Of a stretch of 10,387 bases of DNA, positions 1-6,569 are shown one piece after another (positions within the stretch are counted from its first letter, which is position 1; each line of letters starts with the position of its first letter). The stretch spans positions 1-10,387 of the forward strand of contig JALNXI010000058.1 in the NCBI GenBank assembly GCA_023230425.1, read 5' to 3'. The DNA comes from Methanoculleus sp. GTDB lineage: Archaea; Halobacteriota; Methanomicrobia; Methanomicrobiales; Methanoculleaceae. The notes below the pieces were generated by a model. The model made no database searches. It saw nothing but the letters and a program-made list of their open reading frames with translations, and was not told the DNA's origin. The translations under genes and the position numbers were made by a program.

Positions 1-775
1 ATATGATGGTGCCGCCGGTGGTGATCGCCCGGGTGATCAGTTCGGCGCTCGTATTCTCGGCGCCGAGGATGGCGCGGGAGCCGAGGTCGAGGAGTGACCC
101 TGGCGTCGCGACGACGATGCTCGAGAACCGGGCCACGGCGTTCTTCCCGACAAGGCGCGCCGTTGGGTACATGTTGACCTGGTGGACCGGCTGCATGCAT
201 ACGTAGTTCGAGAGGAAGGTGCCGTCCTCCTCGATGATGGTGGCGCTCCGCGGGAAGACGCTGATCCCCGGGTTCCAGTTGTGGATCATCGTGGATGTGA
301 CCTTGGCGCCCTTGCCGACGTAGATCTCGGTCACCCCGATATGCGCTCCATGCTCCTTCTGCCAGGAACTGGCGCAACCGGAGATGATGTGGATCTCCGA
401 CCCCTCTCTCGCGATGAAGATGTTGTGCACGTGCTGCACCGGCTCCTCGCGGAGGAAGAGGCAGGCCTGAAGCGGCATGGCGACCTTCGCGCCCGGATGA
501 GCGATGACGACGAGGCCCTGCGGCTCTTTCTGCTTTGCCAGGTACTGTGTATACTTGTCCTTATCCTTCGGGACAGCGTTCCAGTAGTAGTCCTTCACCC
601 AGTCATACTTCTCGAGGGCGGCCTTGATGGGGAGCATCTCGACCCCTTCGGCCCCACAAGTGGTCTGGATCACTTTCTGGTCGATCTGGAAGAAACTCCC
701 GCACCGGTTCTGCATCCCTACTTCAAGGCCGGTCAGGGCGAGGCGTTCCCGGTCCTTCTCCGAGAGGTGCTCCAT
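1..775 (-). CDS. sufB: SufB-type Fe-S cluster scaffold protein (3' end outside window)
   Basis: SufB forms with SufC the scaffold on which Fe-S clusters are built in the cytoplasm. The reading frame opens at ATG 775 and stays open for 258 codons to the window edge, so the C-terminal part is missing. The protein starts MEHLSEKDRERLALTG. It then shows features typical of the SUF core beta-helix family: GLVVIAHPGAKV, VQHVHNIFIAREGSEIHIISGC, GAHIGVTEIYVGKGAKV, HNWNPG and SRAILGAENT. Archaeal SufB is usually about 400 residues, so roughly two thirds is seen. The ATG lies 5 nt after the sufC stop and has no Shine-Dalgarno sequence, which suggests coupled translation. The family could also be called SufD/SufB-like; gene order and length favour the SufB of the minimal archaeal SufBC pair. 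Confidence 0.93.
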   Translation of the reverse strand, partial: MEHLSEKDRERLALTGLEVGMQNRCGSFFQIDQKVIQTTCGAEGVEMLPIKAALEKYDWVKDYYWNAVPKDKDKYTQYLAKQKEPQGLVVIAHPGAKVAMPLQACLFLREEPVQHVHNIFIAREGSEIHIISGCASSWQKEHGAHIGVTEIYVGKGAKVTSTMIHNWNPGISVFPRSATIIEEDGTFLSNYVCMQPVHQVNMYPTARLVGKNAVARFSSIVVATPGSLLDLGSRAILGAENTSAELITRAITTGGTII

Positions 776-780
776 GTCAG

Positions 781-1512
781 TTATATCTGTTTGCAACGCA
801 GACACTCCCCGTATCCTTTTTCCTTGACCACGCGCAGAATCTCGCGGGGGTTTCCGTGACACCGTATCTGGCCGTCGATCAGTACGTGTCCCTGGTCGGC
901 CTCGAGGTAATCGAGTATGTAGCCGGTATGGGTGATGATCAGGCCGCTTCGCCGCCGGTTGATGATATGGATATCTTTCTCGAGCAGGCCTGCGATCTCC
1001 TTGCCCATGAGGCTCATATTTTCGAGGTCGACACCGCTCTCCGGTTCATCCAGCATGACGAAGTCGGGCTGCTGGACCTTCAGTTGCAGGACTTCGCTTC
1101 GTTTCATCTCGCCGCCGGAGAACCCGACGTTGACGTCCCGGGTGAGGAAGGGCTCCATGTTGACCGACTGTGCCAGCGCCTCGATCGCGCCTTCTCCCAT
1201 ATGGGATGTGGCGGCAAGCAGTTTCCCGAGCTTCAGCCCGGATATCGCTGGGGGGTGCTGAAACATCATGCCTATCCCGAGGTGGGCCCGCTCGTGGATC
1301 GGCATGTGGGTGATATCCTTCCCTTTAAACACAATTGACCCGGACGTGATCGTATAGCCGCCGAACCCCATGATGGCTTTGAGCAGGGTGCTCTTTCCCG
1401 AGCCGTTCGGACCCATCAGGATATGGGTCTCCCCCTCCCCGATGTGGAGGTTGATATCGTGGAGCTTCTCGGTGCCATCCACGTTCACGTGCAAATCACT
1501 AATATCCAGCAT
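781..1512 (-). CDS. sufC: SufC, Fe-S cluster assembly ABC-type ATPase
   Basis: SufC is the soluble ABC ATPase that drives conformational change in SufB during Fe-S cluster assembly. The 243-residue protein has Walker A GPNGSGKST (34-42), a Q-loop at Q85 (MMFQHP), the signature SGGEMKRSE (132-140), Walker B VMLDEPESGVD (152-162) and the H-loop His195 (LIITHTG). MKRSE in the signature and the ESGVD extension are typical of SufC rather than of transporter ATPases. The protein ends in CLRC (237-240), a CxxC tail that I do not know from bacterial SufC. No Shine-Dalgarno sequence precedes ATG 1512; AT-rich DNA at about 1528-1553 may hold the promoter. The gene leads the operon, with sufB 5 nt downstream. 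Confidence 0.96.
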   Translation of the reverse strand: MLDISDLHVNVDGTEKLHDINLHIGEGETHILMGPNGSGKSTLLKAIMGFGGYTITSGSIVFKGKDITHMPIHERAHLGIGMMFQHPPAISGLKLGKLLAATSHMGEGAIEALAQSVNMEPFLTRDVNVGFSGGEMKRSEVLQLKVQQPDFVMLDEPESGVDLENMSLMGKEIAGLLEKDIHIINRRRSGLIITHTGYILDYLEADQGHVLIDGQIRCHGNPREILRVVKEKGYGECLRCKQI

Positions 1513-1716
1513 ACGGCACTTCGTTTCATGTATATGCCGGGTAATACATTAACACTTGCCAACGGAACAGTTGCCGTTTCAGCCGATAGGAAGGTAAAAC
1601 TCGCCGGTACGTAGGACTATTGTAAAACGGATTTCTGTATCCGGCCTCCCTGAACAAAGGGGGTCGATTTCGGCCTGAAATCCAACTCTTCACTTTCACC
1701 CCGCGCGCGGCTTACG

Positions 1717-1724
1717 GTTAAATA
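1717..1724 (+). promoter_or_regulatory. TATA box for a leaderless start at 1747
   Basis: The string ggttaaata is an archaeal TATA-like box in an otherwise GC-rich stretch. Its centre, near 1720, is about 27 nt upstream of ATG 1747. This matches the usual distance from TATA box to transcription start, so a transcript would begin at or next to the ATG. Confidence 0.5.
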
Positions 1725-1746
1725 GCGGTCCCTCCCCGTTCTCTGT

Positions 1747-1884
1747 ATGGAAAGGATCGCATTCACCACGTTTGCCTGCCTTGTCGAGCGGGCCGCCCGG
1801 CACCCGGTTATCGTCAGGCGGAACCAGATGCGCAAAGTGGCGTATATCAGCACCGTTGTTCCGGCGGACCGCACTTCTCCGTGA
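1747..1884 (+). CDS. Possible 45-residue protein, leaderless, function unknown
   Basis: An ATG-TGA frame encodes a basic peptide that begins MERIAFTTFACLVERAARHP and ends VVPADRTSP. I do not recognise it. Support comes from the TATA box 27 nt upstream and from GC-rich third codon positions like those of nearby genes. There is no Shine-Dalgarno sequence, as expected for a leaderless mRNA. It lies between sufC (divergent) and the transposon. One alternative is that it is the 5' end of a gene cut by the insertion, for example the methyltransferase whose 3' part lies beyond the transposon; I could not see a catalytic SPPY/DPPY motif in it, although it ends in TSP just before the stop. Confidence 0.35.
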   Translation: MERIAFTTFACLVERAARHPVIVRRNQMRKVAYISTVVPADRTSP

Positions 1885-1935
1885 TGGAGGGCAAGACAGA
1901 TTTAACTTGCGGGGGTGAAGGGTGCGGAGCGGGAA

Positions 1936-1960
1936 GTCCCCGGCCAACAGGTGCGGGGAC
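1936..1960 (+). repeat. Hairpin, likely left-end structure of the IS element
   Basis: GTCCCCG (1936-1942) pairs with CGGGGAC (1954-1960) across an 11-nt loop. It is preceded by gggaa, much as the right-end palindrome is preceded by ggaag. IS200/IS605 ends carry such imperfect subterminal hairpins, recognised by TnpA. It could instead be an unrelated stem. Confidence 0.45.
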
Positions 1961-2006
1961 GGCCGCTCCGCCGCCCTTCTTCATTACGATAGGTATATCA
2001 TTTTGG

Positions 2007-2020
2007 GTATTATAGTATAA
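2007..2020 (+). promoter_or_regulatory. TATA-like promoter element of tnpB
   Basis: The AT-rich string gtattatagtataa lies 12-25 nt upstream of the tnpB ATG at 2032. No Shine-Dalgarno sequence is present, so the transcript would have a very short or no leader. A second TATA-like string, ggtatatca, begins at 1991. Confidence 0.4.
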
Positions 2021-2031
2021 TTCAAGCGTAG

Positions 2032-3219
2032 ATGATCGTTTCCTACAAGTATCGGGCGTATCCAGATGCAATCACGGAGGGGCGGTTGAATACCGCACTC
2101 GATACCTGTAGGTGGCTCTACAACCAACTTCTGGAAGAATGCAATGCCGCGCAGGAGAACGGGATCACTCCAACAATGCGGGGAACGCAGGCGCGGATCG
2201 TCCCGCTGAAGGATGAGAACCCTGCACTCTCGGGCGTGTACTCCAAAGTTCTCCAGATGGTGAACTCTACGCTCTGGAGTAACATTCGTGCTCTCTCCCA
2301 GACGAAGAAGAAGGGGCGGAAGATCGGTAAACTCCGGTTCAAGAGTGCATCCCGGTACCGGACGCTCAACTACAACCAATCTGGATTCAAGATTGACGGA
2401 GAGCAGAGCGCCATCACCTTCTCAAAGATCGGAACAATACCGTTCACGATGCACCGGCCCTATGTCGGGACGGTGAAGGGTGTCCAGATCACCCGTTCCG
2501 GGGACAACTGGTACGTGATCATCCAGGCAGAACAGAAGATTTCCGAACCAACGAGAGAAGGCCGTTCAGTTGGGATCGATGTCGGTCTGGACTCGTTTGC
2601 GGTCGATAGCGATGGCACCGTCATCGAGAATCCTCGGTTCTTTGAACAATCACGGAATACGATCAAGAAGTTGCAGCAAAGTGTTGCCCGGAAGAAGCGG
2701 TTCTGAAAGAACTGGATGAAGGCGAAGGATAACCTGGAGAAGGCATATGACCATATCACCAACCAGAAGAAAGATTTCCTCCACAAACTCTCCCGGTGGT
2801 ATGTGGATGCCTATGCGACGATCTGTGTCGAAGACCTGAATATCAAGTATCTCAAAGAGAACGGTAAATCCACCGGGCTCCGCAGAAGCATCCACGACGC
2901 ATCGTGGGGACGATTCTTATCATTTCTCTCGTACAAGGCTGAAAGTGCTGGTACGGAATTCATCAGGGTCGATCCCCGTGACACGACGCAGATGTGCTCA
3001 AATTGCGGAAGCATCGTGAAGAAGACTCTCTCTGATCGAGTTCACGAATGCCCGTATTGTGGGTTTATCGCCGATCGAGATTACAACGCTGCGGTGAATA
3101 TTCACCGCGTGGGGATGGAACAGCCCTTCGAGCCTGTGGAGACGATACCTCTCCATCACATCTCGGTGATGCAAGTGTTGTCAATGAAGCAGGAAGCCCC
3201 GCCCTTAAGGGCGGGGTAG
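2032..3219 (+). pseudogene. tnpB: TnpB RNA-guided nuclease, interrupted by one in-frame TGA
   Basis: TnpB is the RuvC-like RNA-guided DNA nuclease of IS200/IS605 elements and the ancestor of Cas12. The frame has 395 codons with a single TGA at codon 225 (2704-2706). Both sides are in the same frame and are well preserved. The N-terminal side reads YKYRAYPDAITEGRLNTALD and ends with RuvC-I GIDVGLDS (Asp183). The C-terminal side has RuvC-II VEDLN (Glu267), a zinc finger CSNC (322-325) and CPYC (340-343), and RuvC-III DRDYNAA (Asp350). The junction reads RKKRF-stop-KNWMKAK, where relatives usually have a small residue such as Ser. A single TCA to TGA change would explain it. ATG 2716 could restart the C-terminal 167 residues but has no ribosome binding site. 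Most likely it is a recent nonsense mutant. Confidence 0.9.
3197..3216 (+). repeat. Perfect 20-bp palindrome at the IS right end, predicted 3' hairpin of omega RNA
   Basis: ccccgcccttaagggcgggg is a perfect palindrome that overlaps the last codons of tnpB; the tnpB stop TAG follows directly. IS605-group right ends carry such a hairpin, and the guide RNA (omega RNA) of TnpB normally comes from this 3' region, with the guide taken from the DNA just past the right end. If the end lies near 3224, the guide would start at about 3225. Confidence 0.75.
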
Positions 3220-3225
3220 TTCACA

Positions 3226-3867
3226 CCCTCCTGCGATCTACCGGCACCGTGAGGGGGCGAGACCGGGATGCGGCGGGAGTGCTACCGTATCCTCAAGCCG
3301 GGCGGGCGGATGGTGATCAACGTCCAGCCGCTCTTCTCCGACTACATCCCCACGCACCATATCATCTCTTCTCAGCTCCTCGGCCTCGGGTTTCTCTGGA
3401 AGGCGGAGATTCTCTGGGAGAAGAACACCTACAATGCCCGGTATACTGCCTGGGGGAGCTGGAAGTCGCCGTCGATGCCGTATCTGAAGTACACCTGGGA
3501 GTTCATCGAGGTCTTCGATAAGGAGACGCACAAGAAGACCGGACGGAAAGAGGATATTGATATTACCGGCGACGAATTCAAGGAATGGGTCTCTGCGAAG
3601 TGGGTCTTCCCCCCTGAGGTCAGGATGCGGGACTACCGGCACCCGGCTATGTTTCCCGAGGAACTCCCGCGGCGGGTGATCAAACTCTTCTCCTACCGGG
3701 GGGATCTGGTGCTCGACCCCTTCAACGGCGCAGGGACGACGACGCTCGTCGCTCATCGGCTCGGTCGCCGTTTCATCGGCATCGATATCTCCCCGGATTA
3801 CTGCAGGACCGCCATGACCCGGCTCCGGAGAGCGGGAGCGCCGGTCCGCTCCATCGTCTGGGAGTAA
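3226..3867 (+). pseudogene. DNA methyltransferase (N4/N6 class), 5'-truncated beside the IS element
   Basis: The protein homology runs from about 3268 (RRECYRILKPGGR) to the stop at 3867, about 200 residues. It contains LKPGGRMVINV (motif V-like), a central part with WGSWKSPSMPYLKYTWEF, the late motif I region DPFNGAGTTTLVAH (Asp150, counting from ATG 3268) and RRFIGIDIS. This order, with motif I at the C-terminus, is that of beta-class enzymes that methylate the amino group of C or A. The N-terminal section with catalytic motif IV (S/DPPY) is absent. Upstream, the same frame meets TGA 3250-3252 and then the transposon. ATG 3268 has no ribosome binding site. It is probably inactive. The coordinates include the flank from the IS end. 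It ends 10 nt before the convergent lipoprotein gene. Confidence 0.85.
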
Positions 3868-3877
3868 TCTTCGTGCG

Positions 3878-4981
3878 TCACTCTGCGAGATACGCCCGGG
3901 CACGGAGGTACGACCCCGGCCGGTCGTGGGCATGGGTGCCGAGGTAATTGTGGACCTCCACGGCAGCCCTTGACTCCGCGAGCAGGGCGTTGTACGACTG
4001 CACGGCGGCGTTGTACTCCCGGGCCTTCCGGTTGTATTCGGGGACGAGACGGTTGTACTCGCGGACCTCCCCGGACCCGGAGAGGGCTCTCATCCGCGCA
4101 CCGAGGGCCTCAAGAGATTCCCGCTCTGCCTCAAGTTCCCGTGCGCGCGTCCCGAGCTCCGGCGCGAGCGCCTCGGCCCGGTCGCGCGATGAGGAGAGGG
4201 CGCGTTCGATCGTCCGGACCTGGTCGCATCCTGTATAGGAGCGCGGCCCGTCGCCGACCGGGATCACCAGGGGGTCGGAGGAGAGGATCGTCCCGTTCGA
4301 GAGGGCCGCTGGCGGGATGCCGACGTAACTCGTGTTCGTGGTCTCGATGTAGGCGAAAGGAGTGTTGCGGTAAGGGCATCCGGCGCTCCTCACGCCGACG
4401 GCCATGTGCGCCTCGTCCCTGAAGTAGAGGAGCGCGACCCCGTAGCCCTCCCGTGCGAGGAGCCCGGCGAGGAGGAGGCTTTTGTCGTCACAGTCGCCCT
4501 CACTGTCCACGTAGGTCTCGATGGGGAACTTCGGCTCCACGAGCGAGGCGTCGGCCCTGTAGGGGATGGACTGCACGAACGCGGCGATCAGTTCGAGGAA
4601 TCGGTCGTCGTCGAGGTCTTCCCGGTCCCGGATCCCGCGGAAGGCCGCAAGGAGATCCGCATAGAAGGGTTCCTGGTGAGAGTCGTTCGCGAACGCCTGG
4701 TAGTAGATGGGGATCCACTCTTCTTCCGAGAGGTCTCTGGAGAGGTAGAGCCTCCGGTCCGCCTCTTTTGCGCCGGCATAGACCGCCGGATCGGGATCGA
4801 TCCGGATCGTCTCCTCCCTGTCCTCGAAGGGGAAGGTGCAGGCCGGCAGGTCGTCGAGGCTCGCCCCCTCGACCGGCACGATCGCCGGCGGGACGACCGG
4901 GGGGCTCAGGAGGCCGCCCAGGCACCCGGCCCCGAGGGCCGCGGTGACGAGGACGAGGACAGGGAGGATTCGTCGCCACAT
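3878..4981 (-). CDS. Predicted lipoprotein with transglutaminase-like domain and YN-heptad tail
   Basis: From ATG 4981 the protein has 367 residues. It begins MWRRILPVLVLV and has a lipobox LGAGC (Cys20), so it is probably a membrane-anchored extracellular protein. The middle is a transglutaminase/papain-like fold: GDCDDKSLLLAG with Cys164, DEAHMAVG with His192, and AYIETT, where Glu213 would stand for the usual Asp. This could be a peptidase or an amidase-like enzyme; the substrate is unknown. Residues 245-305 are predicted coiled coil, rich in Arg, Glu, Ala and Leu. They lead into four heptads EYN/SYN-x4 (308-335). A TTG start at 5011 would add ten residues ahead of the signal peptide; I prefer the ATG because the signal then starts at Met. 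The gene begins 4 nt after a HAD remnant and shares its promoter. Confidence 0.85.
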   Translation of the reverse strand: MWRRILPVLVLVTAALGAGCLGGLLSPPVVPPAIVPVEGASLDDLPACTFPFEDREETIRIDPDPAVYAGAKEADRRLYLSRDLSEEEWIPIYYQAFANDSHQEPFYADLLAAFRGIRDREDLDDDRFLELIAAFVQSIPYRADASLVEPKFPIETYVDSEGDCDDKSLLLAGLLAREGYGVALLYFRDEAHMAVGVRSAGCPYRNTPFAYIETTNTSYVGIPPAALSNGTILSSDPLVIPVGDGPRSYTGCDQVRTIERALSSSRDRAEALAPELGTRARELEAERESLEALGARMRALSGSGEVREYNRLVPEYNRKAREYNAAVQSYNALLAESRAAVEVHNYLGTHAHDRPGSYLRARAYLAE

Positions 4982-4985
4982 GGTA

Positions 4986-5150
4986 TCAAAGGTGCCGGGG
5001 AAGGTCAGCAAGCGAGCCGCTGGCGAGGTCCGGCGTGATGCCTGATTGGCGAACCGCCTCTTCCCGGTACTTGCCGGTCCTGACCCGGATCCCCCTCATC
5101 CCGCAGGCCCGGGCGCTGCCGATATCGATCGGGGCTGCTCCGATCTCCAT
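4986..5150 (-). CDS. 54-residue remnant of a HAD-superfamily phosphatase, promoter-proximal
   Basis: The peptide from ATG 5150 to TGA 4986 matches the end of HAD hydrolases: IGAAPIDIGSARACGMRGIR, then VRTGKY, GITPDL and SLADLP. In complete enzymes this stretch begins with motif IV, GDxxxDI. Here the first Asp is Ala (IGAAPIDI) while the second is kept. The nucleophile motif DxDGT, the cap and motif III are all absent, so it cannot be a phosphatase. A TATA box lies 27 nt upstream of the ATG, fitting a leaderless transcript, and the stop lies 4 nt before the lipoprotein ATG. It may serve as a translated leader for the lipoprotein gene, be a small protein in its own right, or be the relic of a decayed gene whose last part remained as an operon head. 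Confidence 0.6.
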   Translation of the reverse strand: MEIGAAPIDIGSARACGMRGIRVRTGKYREEAVRQSGITPDLASGSLADLPRHL

Positions 5151-5173
5151 GGTTACCCTGTTGTCTGCAGGAG

Positions 5174-5180
5174 TATTTAT
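5174..5180 (-). promoter_or_regulatory. TATA box of the HAD-remnant/lipoprotein operon
   Basis: ATAAATA on the minus strand has its centre 27 nt upstream of ATG 5150. This is the spacing expected for a leaderless archaeal transcript. It is the only clear box upstream of the lipoprotein gene. Confidence 0.6.
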
Positions 5181-5296
5181 GGCGCCCGGGAGTGCGACGT
5201 CCCTCCCCTCGCCTGGAACCACCGGGAGAACCTTCATGTGGGTTGCAGTGTATCTGCCCCTGACCCAGAAACCGTCACGAGAAGGAGGAACTGGAT

Positions 5297-5800
5297 ATGG
5301 ACGCATTCGAACGAATACCGATGGACGTGAGATGGAAACTGGCCGCCCGGGAGGTCTCTGCACTGCCACTTGCCTACCGCAGGGCTATCCGGGACGGTGC
5401 CGACGACCAGCTCTATAACGAGGTCGAACGGGCGGTATGGCAGGAACTGGGCAGAGAGGTGGGCGTTATTGCCCGTGCTTTTGGGATGCCGGTCGGAGAC
5501 GCACATGAGGTTGCGGAGGCGTTTGCGGCGGCAACAAGGGTGCTCTTCGGGCCTGAATACCAGTACGAGATCCGGGACTCCGCGCCAGATGAGGCGGACC
5601 TGACGATCCGGAAGTGCGCGATGGTAGAGAGAGTTAAAGCGGAGGGGGAGAACCCGCTCGCCGCCTGCAACGTCTGCCACGCCTTCGCAAACGCTGCAAT
5701 CCCGGACCTGAACCGGAACTATGCTCCGAAGTATCGGCGCAGCATCTGTGCCGGTGACAGCACGTGCTCGGTCACGGTAAGACCCACAAGCCGGAAATAA
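5297..5800 (+). CDS. Cysteine-rich cytoplasmic protein, function unknown
   Basis: The 167-residue protein starts at ATG 5297 behind a good Shine-Dalgarno sequence (ggagg, about 5284-5288). The N-terminal half is helical and charged (DVRWKLAAREVSALPLAYRR; ERAVWQELGREVGVIARAFG). The C-terminal half holds five cysteines: Cys107 (RKCAMVER), Cys124 and Cys127 (CNVC), Cys151 and Cys157 (SICAGDSTCSV). The closing pattern CxxxDxxCxxxV after a helical body recalls the end of V4R and L-2-amino-thiazoline-4-carboxylate hydrolase-like families, but I cannot assign it. The cysteines could bind a metal or an Fe-S cluster. There is no signal peptide or membrane segment. It stands alone, divergent from the lipoprotein operon; a possible weak TATA lies near 5248. 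Confidence 0.8.
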   Translation: MDAFERIPMDVRWKLAAREVSALPLAYRRAIRDGADDQLYNEVERAVWQELGREVGVIARAFGMPVGDAHEVAEAFAAATRVLFGPEYQYEIRDSAPDEADLTIRKCAMVERVKAEGENPLAACNVCHAFANAAIPDLNRNYAPKYRRSICAGDSTCSVTVRPTSRK

Positions 5801-6032
5801 CGTGCTTGAGCAGTTTCGAATGCCTGCGGGCCGGGTGCGACCGGCGCGCGCAGACCTGGAAGCCCGGAAGTCCCGGTCTGCTATGTCAGCGGAGAGGCCG
5901 AGCAGATATTGAAGCGATGATATCGTCCTGGACGACTTTTGCAGGGAAGAAAACCGCCCCGGTCCAGTTCGCGGAGCCCCTGACCGATACCATCAAATCC
6001 TCGCCCGCCAATATCCGGAATCGGATGCCATC
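5801..6032 (+). other. Intergenic region upstream of amzA, no supported gene
   Basis: These 232 bases separate the cysteine-rich gene from amzA. An open frame crosses it (from about 5764 to 6036), but it starts inside the preceding gene, has no ribosome binding site and gives no recognisable protein. A weak inverted repeat TCTGCT/AGCAGA (5877-5906, 18-nt loop) might act in termination. A weak TATA-like string, caatat, stands about 20-27 nt before the amzA ATG. Confidence 0.4.
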
Positions 6033-6569
6033 ATGAGAATCATCCTTATTCCTATCGGGAAGGTCGATCCGGCAGAGATGCAGATGCTCGAAAACCCGTT
6101 GAAGACGGAGTTCTCCTGTGATGTAACGATCGGGAAGAAGATCCCGCTCCCCGCAGGCGCGCAGAATGCCGTCCGCAACCAGTACGACGCAGAGGTGATG
6201 CTGGAGTTCCTCTCGCTCTCCCGGGAGACCGCTGGCCGCGACCGGGCGCTGGGGGTCACCGACGTCGATCTCTACCTCCCGGGCATGAACTTCGTCTTCG
6301 GGCTCGCGGGTCGGAGGAATGCCGTGATCTCTTTCCACCGCCTCAGGCAGTCGTTCTACGGCCTCCCGGAGGATGCAGGAGTCTTCCAGCGCCGGGCCAT
6401 CGTGGAGGCGGTGCATGAACTTGGGCACACCTTCGGGCTTGCCCACTGCGAAGACCCCCGGTGCGTCATGCGCTTCTCAAACACCATCGCCGAGACCGAC
6501 CTGAAAGGGCCGGGGTTCTGCACAACCTGCCGCCCAAGGGTCCGCACCGGAGAGGCCACAGGGCGGTGA
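6033..6569 (+). CDS. amzA: Archaemetzincin, zinc metalloprotease
   Basis: Archaemetzincins are small one-domain zinc-dependent proteases of the metzincin clan; their natural substrates are poorly known. The 178-residue protein is of normal length. It carries the active-site helix HELGHTFGLAHC with zinc ligands His128, His132 and His138 and general base Glu129. Next comes the family's second zinc site, built from Cys139, Cys144 (CVM, which also supplies the Met-turn Met146), Cys163 and Cys166 (FCTTC). The opening MRIILIPIGKVDP is also typical. ATG 6033 has no Shine-Dalgarno sequence; a leaderless start is possible. Its TGA overlaps the GTG start of the next gene (GTGA), so the two are co-translated. 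Confidence 0.95.
   Translation: MRIILIPIGKVDPAEMQMLENPLKTEFSCDVTIGKKIPLPAGAQNAVRNQYDAEVMLEFLSLSRETAGRDRALGVTDVDLYLPGMNFVFGLAGRRNAVISFHRLRQSFYGLPEDAGVFQRRAIVEAVHELGHTFGLAHCEDPRCVMRFSNTIAETDLKGPGFCTTCRPRVRTGEATGR

Larger units (their letters stand above)
1936..3224 (+). mobile_element. IS200/IS605-group (IS1341-type) element with tnpB only
   Basis: The element carries a tnpB-like gene and no tnpA Y1 transposase is seen in either orientation, so it is IS1341-type. It could be mobilised only by a TnpA acting in trans. The right end is marked by a perfect 20-bp palindrome at 3197-3216 followed by tagttcac, a typical arrangement for this group. A hairpin at 1936-1960 is the best candidate for the left subterminal structure. 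The exact left boundary is not visible, because these elements make no target duplication. The right flank is a methyltransferase gene lacking its 5' part, so the insertion may have taken part in disrupting it. Confidence 0.7.

Noticed and set aside
1984..2379. Minus-strand frame across tnpB
   Set aside because: Its codons mirror the strongly supported TnpB frame and the protein has no recognisable features.
2704..2706. TGA in tnpB as selenocysteine or other recoding
   Set aside because: No selenocysteine insertion structure is seen, Methanomicrobiales are not known to use selenocysteine, pyrrolysine uses TAG, and relatives have a small residue here; a nonsense change is simpler.
3238..3933. 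Long minus-strand frame over the methyltransferase remnant
   Set aside because: Arg- and Pro-rich shadow of a GC-rich gene; the plus strand holds clear methyltransferase motifs.
4406..5038. Plus-strand frame over the transglutaminase-like lipoprotein gene
   Set aside because: Antisense shadow; the minus strand has a signal peptide, lipobox and catalytic motifs.
5035..5418. Plus-strand frame upstream of and into the cysteine-rich gene
   Set aside because: Overlaps the HAD remnant and the next gene in other frames; no start signal and no known motif.
5886..6446. Minus-strand frame opposite amzA
   Set aside because: Shadow of the archaemetzincin gene, whose HExxHxxGxxH motif is clear.
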